A stretch of 8,233 bases of DNA from Candidatus Omnitrophota bacterium. GTDB taxonomy: Bacteria > Omnitrophota > Gorgyraeia > Gygaellales > Profunditerraquicolaceae. Of the stretch, positions 1 through 5,762 are shown piece by piece. The translations under genes and the position numbers were made by a program. Location of the stretch: positions 1 to 8,233 of the forward strand of contig JAQTMD010000065.1 of NCBI GenBank assembly GCA_028714595.1. The letters run 5' to 3'. Each line of letters starts with the position of its first letter. Within the stretch, counting starts at the first letter, position 1. The notes under the pieces were generated by a model that was not told the origin of the DNA, searched no databases, and saw nothing but the letters and a program-made list of their open reading frames with translations.

Positions 1-1
1 G

Positions 2-115
2 GGCGTAAGTCTCAAACATCGCTTGGTTGAGATGGCGGGCATCGGCCTGGTAGTTGCGGCTATAAATTTCGGCATCGGGATCGCGGTACGCAGGATCTTC
101 GGGATCGACCTATAA
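2..115 (+). CDS. C-terminal tail of a membrane protein, possibly VIT1/CCC1 family (5' truncated)
   Basis: An open frame enters from the window edge (first full codon at base 2) and ends at TAA 113-115, leaving 37 residues. The peptide begins with a basic stretch (SLKHRLVEM), continues as one hydrophobic, glycine-spaced helix (AGIGLVVAAINFGIGIAV), and ends with a short basic/hydrophobic tail (RRIFGIDL). A basic loop followed by a Gly/Ala-rich last transmembrane helix is typical of the C-terminus of VIT1/CCC1 metal transporters, which export or store iron and manganese. That family call rests on one helix and is tentative; other polytopic membrane proteins could end this way. The stop lies 12 bases before the next start, so it is probably co-transcribed with the dehydrogenase gene. 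The coding nature is fairly sure, the identity is not. Confidence 0.5.
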   Translation, partial: GVSLKHRLVEMAGIGLVVAAINFGIGIAVRRIFGIDL

Positions 116-127
116 CACGAGGCGCGT

Positions 128-1084
128 ATGGAGCACTTGAAGCCAAAGGTTCCCATCATCGGTTGCGGCAACGTGGGTATGCGCTTTGCGTATGCGCTTA
201 TGATCCGCGGCATTGCCCGGCAGATCACGATCGTTGACCTTGACCGCGACCGGCTGGAAGGCGAGGTCATGGACCTCTCGCACGGCGAGCCGTATACTTC
301 GCCGGTGGCGGTGGTTGCCGGCGATTACCCCGATATCGAGGGGTCTGACCTAGTGGTCATCACCGCAGGCAGAAAACAGAAGCCGGGTCAATCGCGCCTG
401 GACCTGGCAAAGGACAATGTCGAGGTCTTTCGCGCCATGATCCCGCAGATCATGGCGCATGCGCCCGATGCGATCATGCTCGTGGTCACCAATCCCGTGG
501 ACGTGCTGGCCTATGCCGCCTATAAGATTTCGGGAAAGCCGCCGAACGCGGTGATGAGTTCGGGCACGGTCCTGGATACGGCCAGGTTCAGGTTCCTCCT
601 GAGCCGGCACTGCAACGTCGATCCGCACAATATCCACGCCTATTTCCTCGGCGAGCACGGCGATTCGGAATTCGCGGTCTGGTCAAAGGCGATGATCGGC
701 GGCGTGCTGTTCACGGAGTACTGCGCTGTCTGCCCAAGCGGCAAATTCTGCGACCGCAAGGACCATTTCCGCCAGATCTACGACGAGGTAAGGAAATCCG
801 CCTATGCCATCATCGAGAAAAAAGGCGAAACCTCTTACGGTATAGGCCTGGCGCTGGTGCGCATCGCCCAGGCGATCATAAACGACGAGAACGCCATCCT
901 GCCGGTCTCGTCGCTGGTCAACGGTTATCTGAACGAGCGCGATGTCTTCCTGAGCCTGCCTGCCATCGTCAATAAGAACGGCATCCGCAACATCCTGGCG
1001 CTCGATCTGGATAAGGGAGAGCAGGGGGCCTTTAAGAACTCCGCAGCCGCGGTGCGAAAAGTCATCAAAGACTGCGGTTTCTAA
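128..1084 (+). CDS. ldh: NAD-dependent L-lactate dehydrogenase
   Basis: This 318-residue protein has the usual length of a bacterial L-lactate dehydrogenase, the cytosolic enzyme that interconverts pyruvate and L-lactate with NADH. The N-terminal Rossmann fold shows GCGNVG (12-17), and Asp37 at the end of the second strand favours NAD over NADP. The substrate loop reads GRKQKPGQSRLDL. Gln84 sits at the specificity position that is Arg in malate dehydrogenases, so lactate/pyruvate is the better prediction. Other catalytic residues are visible: Arg90 (classical Arg109), Asn122 in VTNPVD, Asp150 and Arg153 in LDTARFR, and His177 in GEHGDSE. The KGETSYGIG segment (232-240) is also typical. A local Cys cluster (C199, C202, C208) is unusual. 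The ATG is preceded by GAGG at 119-122, a good ribosome-binding site. Type is assigned with high confidence; substrate preference is inferred from one residue. Confidence 0.9.
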   Translation: MEHLKPKVPIIGCGNVGMRFAYALMIRGIARQITIVDLDRDRLEGEVMDLSHGEPYTSPVAVVAGDYPDIEGSDLVVITAGRKQKPGQSRLDLAKDNVEVFRAMIPQIMAHAPDAIMLVVTNPVDVLAYAAYKISGKPPNAVMSSGTVLDTARFRFLLSRHCNVDPHNIHAYFLGEHGDSEFAVWSKAMIGGVLFTEYCAVCPSGKFCDRKDHFRQIYDEVRKSAYAIIEKKGETSYGIGLALVRIAQAIINDENAILPVSSLVNGYLNERDVFLSLPAIVNKNGIRNILALDLDKGEQGAFKNSAAAVRKVIKDCGF

Positions 1085-1086
1085 GC

Positions 1087-1167
1087 AGGGACGGTTCTGA
1101 ACGACGGTTAAACCTGTCCCCTGTTACGAAGAGGGGACACTTCTAACCGTACCTCAGAACCGTCCCT
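1087..1167 (+). repeat. Nested inverted repeat, REP/MITE-like palindromic element
   Basis: The element is an 81-base imperfect palindrome made of three nested stems. The outer arms AGGGACGGTTCTGA (1087-1100) and TCAGAACCGTCCCT (1154-1167) are perfect complements. The middle arms are ACGGTTA (1104-1110) and TAACCGT (1144-1150). The inner arms are TGTCCCCT (1115-1122) and AGGGGACA (1132-1139), with a 9-base loop. Short unpaired stretches separate the stems. Such GGGACGG-type hairpins resemble repetitive extragenic palindromes mobilised by Y1 (RAYT) transposases, although no transposase is in the window. It starts three bases after the ldh stop, so its transcript could also act as a transcription barrier or an mRNA 3' stabiliser. 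The structure is directly visible; mobility and repetition elsewhere are inferred. Confidence 0.8.
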
Positions 1168-1175
1168 AAATAAAG

Positions 1176-1573
1176 ATGCAGAGATTAAGCGATGAGGTAG
1201 TCAAATTTTTCAAGACATCATCCGTATCAGCCGCGACGGCAGGGTGTATCTTCTGGACCTGTACCTGCGCAGGACTTTCGAGAACCTGAAAGGGAATCCG
1301 CGCATGGCCATCGTGTCGGTGGACGAGCATAAATTCATGGGTTTTTCGCTCCAGGGCAGGGGCAAGATCGTGCGCGCGGACAGGTTAAAAGGCCAGGTCA
1401 CCAGGCTCTGGATTAAAAAGATCACTTCGCGGATCACCTCGCGGATCATCAGAAACCTGCGCCAGGAAAAAGGCCACCCCCGGCAGCCGGAGTCGCTTTT
1501 GCCCATGCCGCAGTACATGATCGTGATGGAAGTGGATAAGATCATCGACCTGACCCCAGCACACCTCAAATAG
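1176..1573 (+). pseudogene. Broken pyridoxamine 5'-phosphate oxidase-like (FMN split-barrel) gene
   Basis: From ATG 1176 the frame reads MQRLSDEVVKFF, a typical N-terminus for small split-barrel flavoproteins of the pyridoxamine-phosphate-oxidase-like group. It then runs into unrelated sequence. Around 1211 the homology moves to a second frame, which reads DIIRISRDGRVYLLDLY and continues through TFENLKGNPRMAIVSVDEHK to TAG 1571-1573. The segment that normally lies between these blocks, roughly 25-30 residues with the STIDxxGxPH-like strand pair, is missing. This implies an internal deletion that also shifted the frame; the missing length is recalled from the family, not measured. The second frame could be translated from GTG 1244 as 109 residues, but it would lack the first strands of the barrel and has a poor ribosome site. 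No clear ribosome site precedes ATG 1176 either, and the palindromic repeat ends only 8 bases before it. Confidence 0.6.
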
Positions 1574-1581
1574 GAGGGAGT

Positions 1582-1821
1582 ATGGCGCACACCGTAACGG
1601 TTTACAGTACGCCGAGCTGTCCTTACTGCATCAGGGCCAAGCAGTTTTTGACCGACAACAAAATCGAATTCACCAATTACGACGTTTCGGCCGATCAGGC
1701 AAAGGCGGACGAGATGGTCGAAAAGTCGGGGCAGATGGGCGTGCCGGTCCTGGACATCGACGGCCGGATCATCGTCGGTTTCGACAAGGAAAAGATCAAG
1801 ACCTCCCTCGGCATCGCCTGA
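1582..1821 (+). CDS. Glutaredoxin-like thiol-disulfide oxidoreductase (CPYC)
   Basis: This 79-residue protein is a minimal thioredoxin-fold domain of the glutaredoxin/NrdH size class. It starts with the first beta strand (VTVYST, 5-10). The redox motif CPYC is at 13-16, followed by a helix with Lys20. The cis-proline loop MGVPV (52-56, Pro55) precedes the final hairpin, and GFD (67-69) replaces the usual GFxx glycine region. It probably passes electrons as a cytosolic dithiol carrier to disulfide targets such as peroxiredoxins or ribonucleotide reductase. A strong AGGAGG at 1572-1577 overlaps the stop of the broken upstream gene and fixes the ATG. The next gene encodes an AhpF-like flavoprotein, the likely electron donor. 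Family assignment is firm; the partner is inferred from adjacency. Confidence 0.88.
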   Translation: MAHTVTVYSTPSCPYCIRAKQFLTDNKIEFTNYDVSADQAKADEMVEKSGQMGVPVLDIDGRIIVGFDKEKIKTSLGIA

Positions 1822-1833
1822 CAGGGGCTCATG

Positions 1834-1857
1834 AGCTGCAAGCTGCAACCTACAAGC
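1834..1857 (+). repeat. Short heptamer tandem repeat before the reductase gene
   Basis: Three 7-base units stand in a row: AGCTGCA (1834-1840), AGCTGCA (1841-1847) and ACCTACA (1848-1854, two changes), followed by a partial AGC. The repeat fills the gap between the glutaredoxin stop and the reductase ATG, exactly where a ribosome-binding site would be expected; none is recognisable there. The repeat is visible; any function is unknown. Confidence 0.5.
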
Positions 1858-1861
1858 CGAC

Positions 1862-2767
1862 ATGTATGATTTAATAATCATAGGAGCCGGGCCCGCCGGC
1901 ATCACTGCCGCAGTGTATGCTGCGCGCAAGAAGATGCAATTTCTCGTCCTGACGCAGGACATCGGCGGCCAGGCAGCCTGGAGCGCAGACGTCGAGAATT
2001 ACACCGGCTACCAGCTTATCACCGGCGCCGACCTGGCGCGGAGATTCGAAGAGCACATGCGCCAGTACGCTATTGCCGTCCACGAGCAAGAACCGGTTGA
2101 ATCCGTCGTTGCCGAGGGGTACCGCATTGTCGTGCGCACCGCCAGGGCCGCCTATGAGACCCGCACCGTGATCATTGCCTCGGGCAAGCGCTCGAGAGAA
2201 CTGGGAGTTCCCGGAGAGAAGGAATTCAGGAACCGCGGCCTGACCTACTGCGCCACCTGCGACGGGCCGCTGTTTGCCAAGAAAGACGTCGCAGTCATCG
2301 GCGGCGGCAACTCCGCCCTTGACGCCGCCCTGCAACTCGTGCGATTTTGCAGCCGCGTCTATGTCATCAACGATGCCCCCCGGCTCGGCGGGGATGAGAT
2401 CGCCCAGGATAAGCTGCTCGAGGCGAAGAACGCGCAGGTGTTCAACAACGCGCGCGTTACCGGGATCGAGGGAGACAAATTCGTCAAGGCCGTAACAATG
2501 CGGCAGGAGGGCGCCCGGCGCCGGCTCGACGTGCAGGGCGTGTTCGTGGAGATCGGCCTGCTGCCCAACTCCGGTTTTGCCAAAGAAGTCGGGAAAAACG
2601 AGTCCGGCGAGATCATCGTGGACTGTTCCAATACTACCAGCGTCCCGGGCGTCTTTGCTGCAGGGGATGTCACCACTGTGCCGGAAAAACAGATAATCAT
2701 CGCGGCCGGAGAAGGGGCAAAGGCCTGCCTGACTGCCTTCCGGTATTTGAACCAGCACAGATTCTAG
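1862..2767 (+). CDS. AhpF-like FAD-dependent disulfide reductase (thioredoxin reductase family)
   Basis: This 301-residue flavoprotein uses reduced nicotinamide to reduce a dithiol partner in the cytosol. The FAD site GAGPAG (8-13) opens the protein, the redox pair CATC is at 130-133 followed by Asp134, the nucleotide Rossmann motif GGGNSA is at 147-152, and the second FAD motif GVFAAGD is at 263-269. The HRRxxxR motif that binds NADPH phosphate in classical TrxB is absent; the matching stretch reads VINDAPRLGGDE (168-179). The last 100 residues (GVFVEIGLLPN, GEIIVD, TTVPEKQIIIAAGEGAKA) closely match, from memory, the catalytic half of AhpF, an NADH-dependent peroxiredoxin reductase. The N-terminal double thioredoxin-fold domain of AhpF is missing, and the CPYC protein just upstream could fill that role. 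It might still be labelled trxB. No clear ribosome site precedes ATG 1862, suggesting coupled translation or a weak start. Confidence 0.87.
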   Translation: MYDLIIIGAGPAGITAAVYAARKKMQFLVLTQDIGGQAAWSADVENYTGYQLITGADLARRFEEHMRQYAIAVHEQEPVESVVAEGYRIVVRTARAAYETRTVIIASGKRSRELGVPGEKEFRNRGLTYCATCDGPLFAKKDVAVIGGGNSALDAALQLVRFCSRVYVINDAPRLGGDEIAQDKLLEAKNAQVFNNARVTGIEGDKFVKAVTMRQEGARRRLDVQGVFVEIGLLPNSGFAKEVGKNESGEIIVDCSNTTSVPGVFAAGDVTTVPEKQIIIAAGEGAKACLTAFRYLNQHRF

Positions 2768-2769
2768 CC

Positions 2770-3588
2770 ATGCACCGGTATCTTCTTAAGGTAGGTCAAC
2801 TGACCGTTTATTCTTACGGCGCCATGCTCGCGCTGGCGTTTATCTGCGGGGCGTTCTTTTCCGTGCGCCGCGCGCGGCAGCAGGGCCTTGATGCAAACAA
2901 GATACTGGACCTTATCTTCGTCATCCTGATTTTCTCGGTCGCCGGCGCACGGATCTTTTTCGTGGCGCTCAACTGGGACTACTACGGCAAAAACCTGCTC
3001 GAGGTCCTGAAAGTCTGGGAAGGGGGACTCGTATTTTACGGCGGGCTGATCGCCGGCCTGGCGGCGACGGCATTGTTTCTTAAAAAACACAGGATTTCCT
3101 TCGGCATCGCAGCCGATACCTTGAGCCCGGGCCTGGCCATCGGCATTGCCGTCGGCAGGGTGGGCTGTTTCCTCAACGGCTGCTGCTGGGGGAAGATTTC
3201 CTACCGGTTCGGCGTCTGTTTCCCGGCGAAGGATGCCCCCGGGCCGTTCGCCCAGCAGGTCTACGATGGACTGATCTCTCCGGCTGCCGGCTGGTCCCTG
3301 CCGGTGCTGCCCACACAGTTGTATGAATCGGTTGCCTGCCTGGCGATATTTTTCGTCCTTATTCTTATTGAGAAGCGCAAGACCTTTGACGGGTTCCTGT
3401 TCTGGTCCTTTGTGGCGCTGTATTCGATCGCCCGGTTCTTCATCGAGGGCCTGCGCTACTACGAGCCCAATTTTTTTATGGGAAAGCTGACGGTCTCGCA
3501 GGGGGTCAGCCTGGTCCTGTTCGTCCTTGCGCTCTGCGTGCTGACCGCGGGGTCGTTGCGTAAGCGCAGCATTCCAAGAAAATCCTGA
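2770..3588 (+). CDS. lgt: Prolipoprotein diacylglyceryl transferase Lgt
   Basis: This 272-residue polytopic inner-membrane enzyme transfers diacylglycerol from phosphatidylglycerol to the lipobox cysteine of prelipoproteins, the first step of lipoprotein maturation. Hydrophobic segments lie at about 13-31, 45-67, 88-104, 118-136, 185-202, 207-228 and 241-261. The Lgt signature appears as GRVGCFLNGCCWG (129-141), where Arg130 matches the essential Arg143 of the E. coli enzyme and Asn136 the conserved Asn146. The loop GGLVFYGGLIAG (85-96) has Tyr90 where E. coli has His103. The late motif IARFFIEGLR (220-229) is also typical. ATG 2770 lies two bases after the reductase stop, so translation is probably coupled. 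The nearby lipoprotein at 6593 is one expected substrate. No lspA or lnt is in the window. Confidence 0.93.
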   Translation: MHRYLLKVGQLTVYSYGAMLALAFICGAFFSVRRARQQGLDANKILDLIFVILIFSVAGARIFFVALNWDYYGKNLLEVLKVWEGGLVFYGGLIAGLAATALFLKKHRISFGIAADTLSPGLAIGIAVGRVGCFLNGCCWGKISYRFGVCFPAKDAPGPFAQQVYDGLISPAAGWSLPVLPTQLYESVACLAIFFVLILIEKRKTFDGFLFWSFVALYSIARFFIEGLRYYEPNFFMGKLTVSQGVSLVLFVLALCVLTAGSLRKRSIPRKS

Positions 3589-3614
3589 CAGCGGGGGTCG
3601 GTTCATGGTATAAT
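3585..3614 (+). promoter_or_regulatory. Sigma70-type promoter of the SUF-like operon
   Basis: The -35 box CTGACA (3585-3590) overlaps the lgt stop codon. The -10 box is a perfect TATAAT (3609-3614) after an 18-base spacer, with an extended TG at 3606-3607. Transcription would start near 3621, leaving a leader of about 24 bases with a GAGG ribosome site (3633-3636). This is the best consensus promoter in the window and implies that the Fe-S genes are transcribed independently of lgt. No IscR/SufR-like operator was recognised. Confidence 0.75.
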
Positions 3615-3644
3615 CTTTTTGAATTTGGATGCGAGGCGACGACG

Positions 3645-4367
3645 ATGAAAGAGATGCTCCTGGAGATAAAGGATCTGCATGTGCAGATCGCCGGCAGGGA
3701 AGTGGTCAGCGGCATAAACTTGAGCCTCAGGCAGGGAGACCGCATGGTGCTCCTGGGCCAGAACGGCTCGGGTAAGACGTCGCTGATCATGGCCATCATG
3801 GGGTTCCCGTCATACGAGGTCACCGAGGGCGACATCCTTTTTAAGGGCAAGAGCATTCTCGGCCTTGCCATCGATCAGCGGGCAAAGCTCGGTTTGGGCA
3901 TACTTTTTCAGAGGCCGCCGACCGTGCGCGGGATAAAGCTGCGCCAGATGATCGAGATGACTTCGGGGAAGAAAAATTTCGACCTGGAAAAAGAGGCGGG
4001 GCGGCTGGCCATGACCGAGTTCCTCGGCCGGGACCTGAACCTGGGTTTTTCCGGCGGGGAGATGAAGCGCTCGGAACTTTTGCAGGTCATCGCCCAGGAC
4101 CCGCAGGTCGTGCTGTTCGACGAGCCGGAATCGGGCGTGGACCTTGAGAACATCGCCCTCATGGGGACGATCATCGACGAGTTCCTCAAGAAAAAAGACC
4201 GGGCGGCGCTGATCATCACGCACACCGGCTATATCCTCGATTATGTGAAAGCCGATTTGGGCTGCGTCCTGGCGGATAAGCGGCTGCACTGCGTCCAGGA
4301 GCCCAGAAAGATTATCGGAGACATCCGTAAATACGGGTACGACAAATGCGTGAAGTGCAGAAAATAA
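3645..4367 (+). CDS. sufC: SufC-type ABC ATPase of Fe-S cluster assembly
   Basis: This 240-residue soluble ABC ATPase powers the SufB/SufD-type scaffold during Fe-S cluster assembly. Motifs occur in order: Walker A GQNGSGKT (38-45), Q-loop with Gln89 (ILFQRPP), ABC signature FSGGE followed by MKRSELLQ (135-147), Walker B VVLFDE (155-160) with catalytic Glu160, D-loop SGVD (163-166) and H-loop His193 (ITHTG). The KRSELLQ stretch after the signature and the RPPTVRGIKLR region separate SufC-like ATPases from importers and exporters; no membrane subunit is encoded nearby. The C-terminus (GYDKCVKCRK) carries a CxxC pair, C235 and C238, which I do not recall in E. coli SufC. The start has GAGG 8 bases upstream. 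The 3' end overlaps the scaffold gene by 22 bases, so the two products are probably made together. Confidence 0.9.
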   Translation: MKEMLLEIKDLHVQIAGREVVSGINLSLRQGDRMVLLGQNGSGKTSLIMAIMGFPSYEVTEGDILFKGKSILGLAIDQRAKLGLGILFQRPPTVRGIKLRQMIEMTSGKKNFDLEKEAGRLAMTEFLGRDLNLGFSGGEMKRSELLQVIAQDPQVVLFDEPESGVDLENIALMGTIIDEFLKKKDRAALIITHTGYILDYVKADLGCVLADKRLHCVQEPRKIIGDIRKYGYDKCVKCRK

Positions 4368-5581
4368 AAGAAGAACTTGACCGCAGGGCCCGCGCAGCAG
4401 CCGGCAAAAAGGCCGCGTTCGGGGAAGACATCGACCTTGCCGGGTTTACGGGTAAACCCTCTTCGGAAGCCTACCCATCCGGCCTTTCGGCTTTGAGCGC
4501 CGAGCACGCGAAGCTCGCGCTCTCGGCGGGAGTGGACGTGAGCGAAAAAGGCCGCTCCGGGACGTTCTTGCAAATGGACCACAACGTGATCCATGCCCGC
4601 AGCAATGCCGAAGGCCTCGAGGTGATGAGCACGACCGACGCGCTCGCCAAATACGACTGGCTCTGGGATTATTACTGGAAGGCGGTCGCCGTGGACGCGG
4701 ATAAATATACCGCCCACGCGCAGCTGAACCCGTTCCACGGCTACTTTATCCGGGCGCTCCCGGGTCAGAAGGCTTCGTTCCCGCTGCAGGCCTGTCTGTT
4801 CCTGAAGTCAAACGACCTCATCCAGAGCGTGCACAACGTCATCGTCGCCGAAGAAGGTTCGGATCTCTCGATCATCACCGGCTGCGCCACCGAGTCGTTC
4901 GGCGGTTCAGGCATGCATATCGGCATCTCGGAATTCTTCGTCAAAAAGAACGCCCGGGTCACTTTTACCATGATCCACAACTGGCGCGAGAATGTGGTGG
5001 TGCGTCCCCGCACCGGCACCGTCGTCGAGGAGAACGGGGTCTTTCTCTCCAATTACATCTGTCTCCAGCCCGTCCGGAACATCCAGATGTATCCCCGCGC
5101 GACGCTGGCGGGAAAAAATTCCCTGGCCCGGTACAATTCCATCCTCTACGCGCATCCGGGTTCGCAGCTTGACGTCGGCTCGCGCGTCGATTTGGCCGCC
5201 CGGGGCTCGCGGGCTGAGATTATTGCCCGGGCGCTGTCGCACGACGGCAGGATCATCGCGCGGGGGTATTTACGCGGCGAGACCGCGCCCATCAAAGCCC
5301 ACCTGGAATGCCGCGGTCTCATCCTCGGGGAAAGAGGGAACATCTACGCCATCCCGGAGCTGGAGGGCTGTACGGAGGGAGTGGACATGTCCCATGAGGC
5401 GGCCGTGGGCAAGATCGCCAAAGAGGAGATCGAGTACCTGATGTCGCGGGGCATGTCGTCGCAAGAGGCCCAGGCTGCGATCGTCCGCGGTTTTCTCGAC
5501 ATCTCGATCATGGGGCTGCCGGAAGTCCTCAAGAGACAGATCGACAGGGCCATTGCGTCGTGCGAAAAAGAAGCGATGTAA
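4346..5581 (+). CDS. sufB: SufB/SufD-type Fe-S cluster assembly scaffold (SmsB-like)
   Basis: This 411-residue protein is the scaffold partner of the preceding SufC-type ATPase. An N-terminal helical part (1-60) leads into a right-handed beta-helix core (about 140-330). The diagnostic C-terminal part contains ECRGLILGER (321-330), then PELEGCTEGVDMSHEAAVGKI (337-357), YLMSRGMS (364-371) and the end of the family domain. Cys322 corresponds to the proposed cluster-building Cys405 of E. coli SufB. His350-Glu351 match the SufB/SufD His/Glu ligand region. One protein therefore carries both Cys and His/Glu, and no second SufB/SufD paralogue follows. This fits a homodimeric scaffold as proposed for minimal SMS systems; the protein is shorter than E. 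coli SufB (about 495 residues). The ATG is embedded in the sufC end, and no strong ribosome site of its own is seen, consistent with coupling. Confidence 0.88.
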   Translation: MREVQKIKEELDRRARAAAGKKAAFGEDIDLAGFTGKPSSEAYPSGLSALSAEHAKLALSAGVDVSEKGRSGTFLQMDHNVIHARSNAEGLEVMSTTDALAKYDWLWDYYWKAVAVDADKYTAHAQLNPFHGYFIRALPGQKASFPLQACLFLKSNDLIQSVHNVIVAEEGSDLSIITGCATESFGGSGMHIGISEFFVKKNARVTFTMIHNWRENVVVRPRTGTVVEENGVFLSNYICLQPVRNIQMYPRATLAGKNSLARYNSILYAHPGSQLDVGSRVDLAARGSRAEIIARALSHDGRIIARGYLRGETAPIKAHLECRGLILGERGNIYAIPELEGCTEGVDMSHEAAVGKIAKEEIEYLMSRGMSSQEAQAAIVRGFLDISIMGLPEVLKRQIDRAIASCEKEAM

Positions 5582-5609
5582 GCGGTATGCACGAGGGGCC
5601 GGTTTTTCG

Positions 5610-5638
5610 TTGACGGCGCTCCTTGGCGAGAGTACAAT
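5610..5638 (+). promoter_or_regulatory. Sigma70-type promoter of the AbiGi-like gene
   Basis: TTGACG (5610-5615) and TACAAT (5633-5638) are separated by 17 bases, each one change from consensus. Transcription would begin near 5645 and give a leader of about 118 bases before the ATG at 5763. It lies 29 bases after the sufB stop, and no intrinsic terminator is visible between the two. Confidence 0.7.
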
Positions 5639-5682
5639 AGAGAGAATCACGAAGGGGAATTTATGAGGCAGGACAGATAACG

Positions 5683-5743
5683 AAAGGCAGCTCTGGTGAG
5701 GCAGCAGGGTTGCTTTTTTGTTTTGCCGCTCGAGGGGTCGAGC
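5683..5743 (+). promoter_or_regulatory. Structured mRNA leader with attenuator-like hairpin and T-tract
   Basis: Within the leader, AAAGGCAGC (5683-5691) can pair with GTTGCTTTT (5709-5717) through nine pairs, two of them G-U. The 3' arm merges into a run of six T (5714-5719) and then GTTTT, as in a weak intrinsic terminator. A second perfect hairpin, GCTCGA (5728-5733) with TCGAGC (5738-5743) around a GGGG loop, lies nine bases before the ribosome site GGAGG (5753-5757). A five-codon ORF (ATG 5663 to TAA 5680, MRQDR) with AAGGGGA before it precedes both. Pairing is visible; attenuation is a guess. Confidence 0.35.
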
Positions 5744-5762
5744 CAAACGGCCGGAGGATACG

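Noticed and set aside
128..1084. Malate dehydrogenase as the identity of the first full gene
   Set aside because: The specificity position is Gln84, as in lactate dehydrogenases, not the Arg typical of malate dehydrogenases, although the two families are close.
1421..1444. 12-base tandem duplication (ATCACTTCGCGG / ATCACCTCGCGG)
   Set aside because: It encodes ITSRITSR, which fits the usual alternating pattern of this part of the flavin-barrel family, so it is probably not a recent duplication.
1210..1962. Long open frame on the minus strand
   Set aside because: It runs antisense across the flavin-barrel remnant, the glutaredoxin gene and the start of the reductase gene, and its product is Arg/Ser-rich with no family features. 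The + strand proteins are clearly conserved.
1871..2758. Minus-strand frame of 295 codons inside the reductase gene
   Set aside because: It mirrors the + strand reductase almost exactly, a common effect of GC-rich codon use, and has no recognisable motif.
5582..5609. Intrinsic terminator after sufB
   Set aside because: A short T-run is present (GGTTTTTCG), but no stable stem precedes it.
5718..5762. Upstream TTG start for the AbiGi-like gene
   Set aside because: It lies in the T-tract without a ribosome site; ATG 5763 has GGAGG at the right spacing and begins the conserved part.
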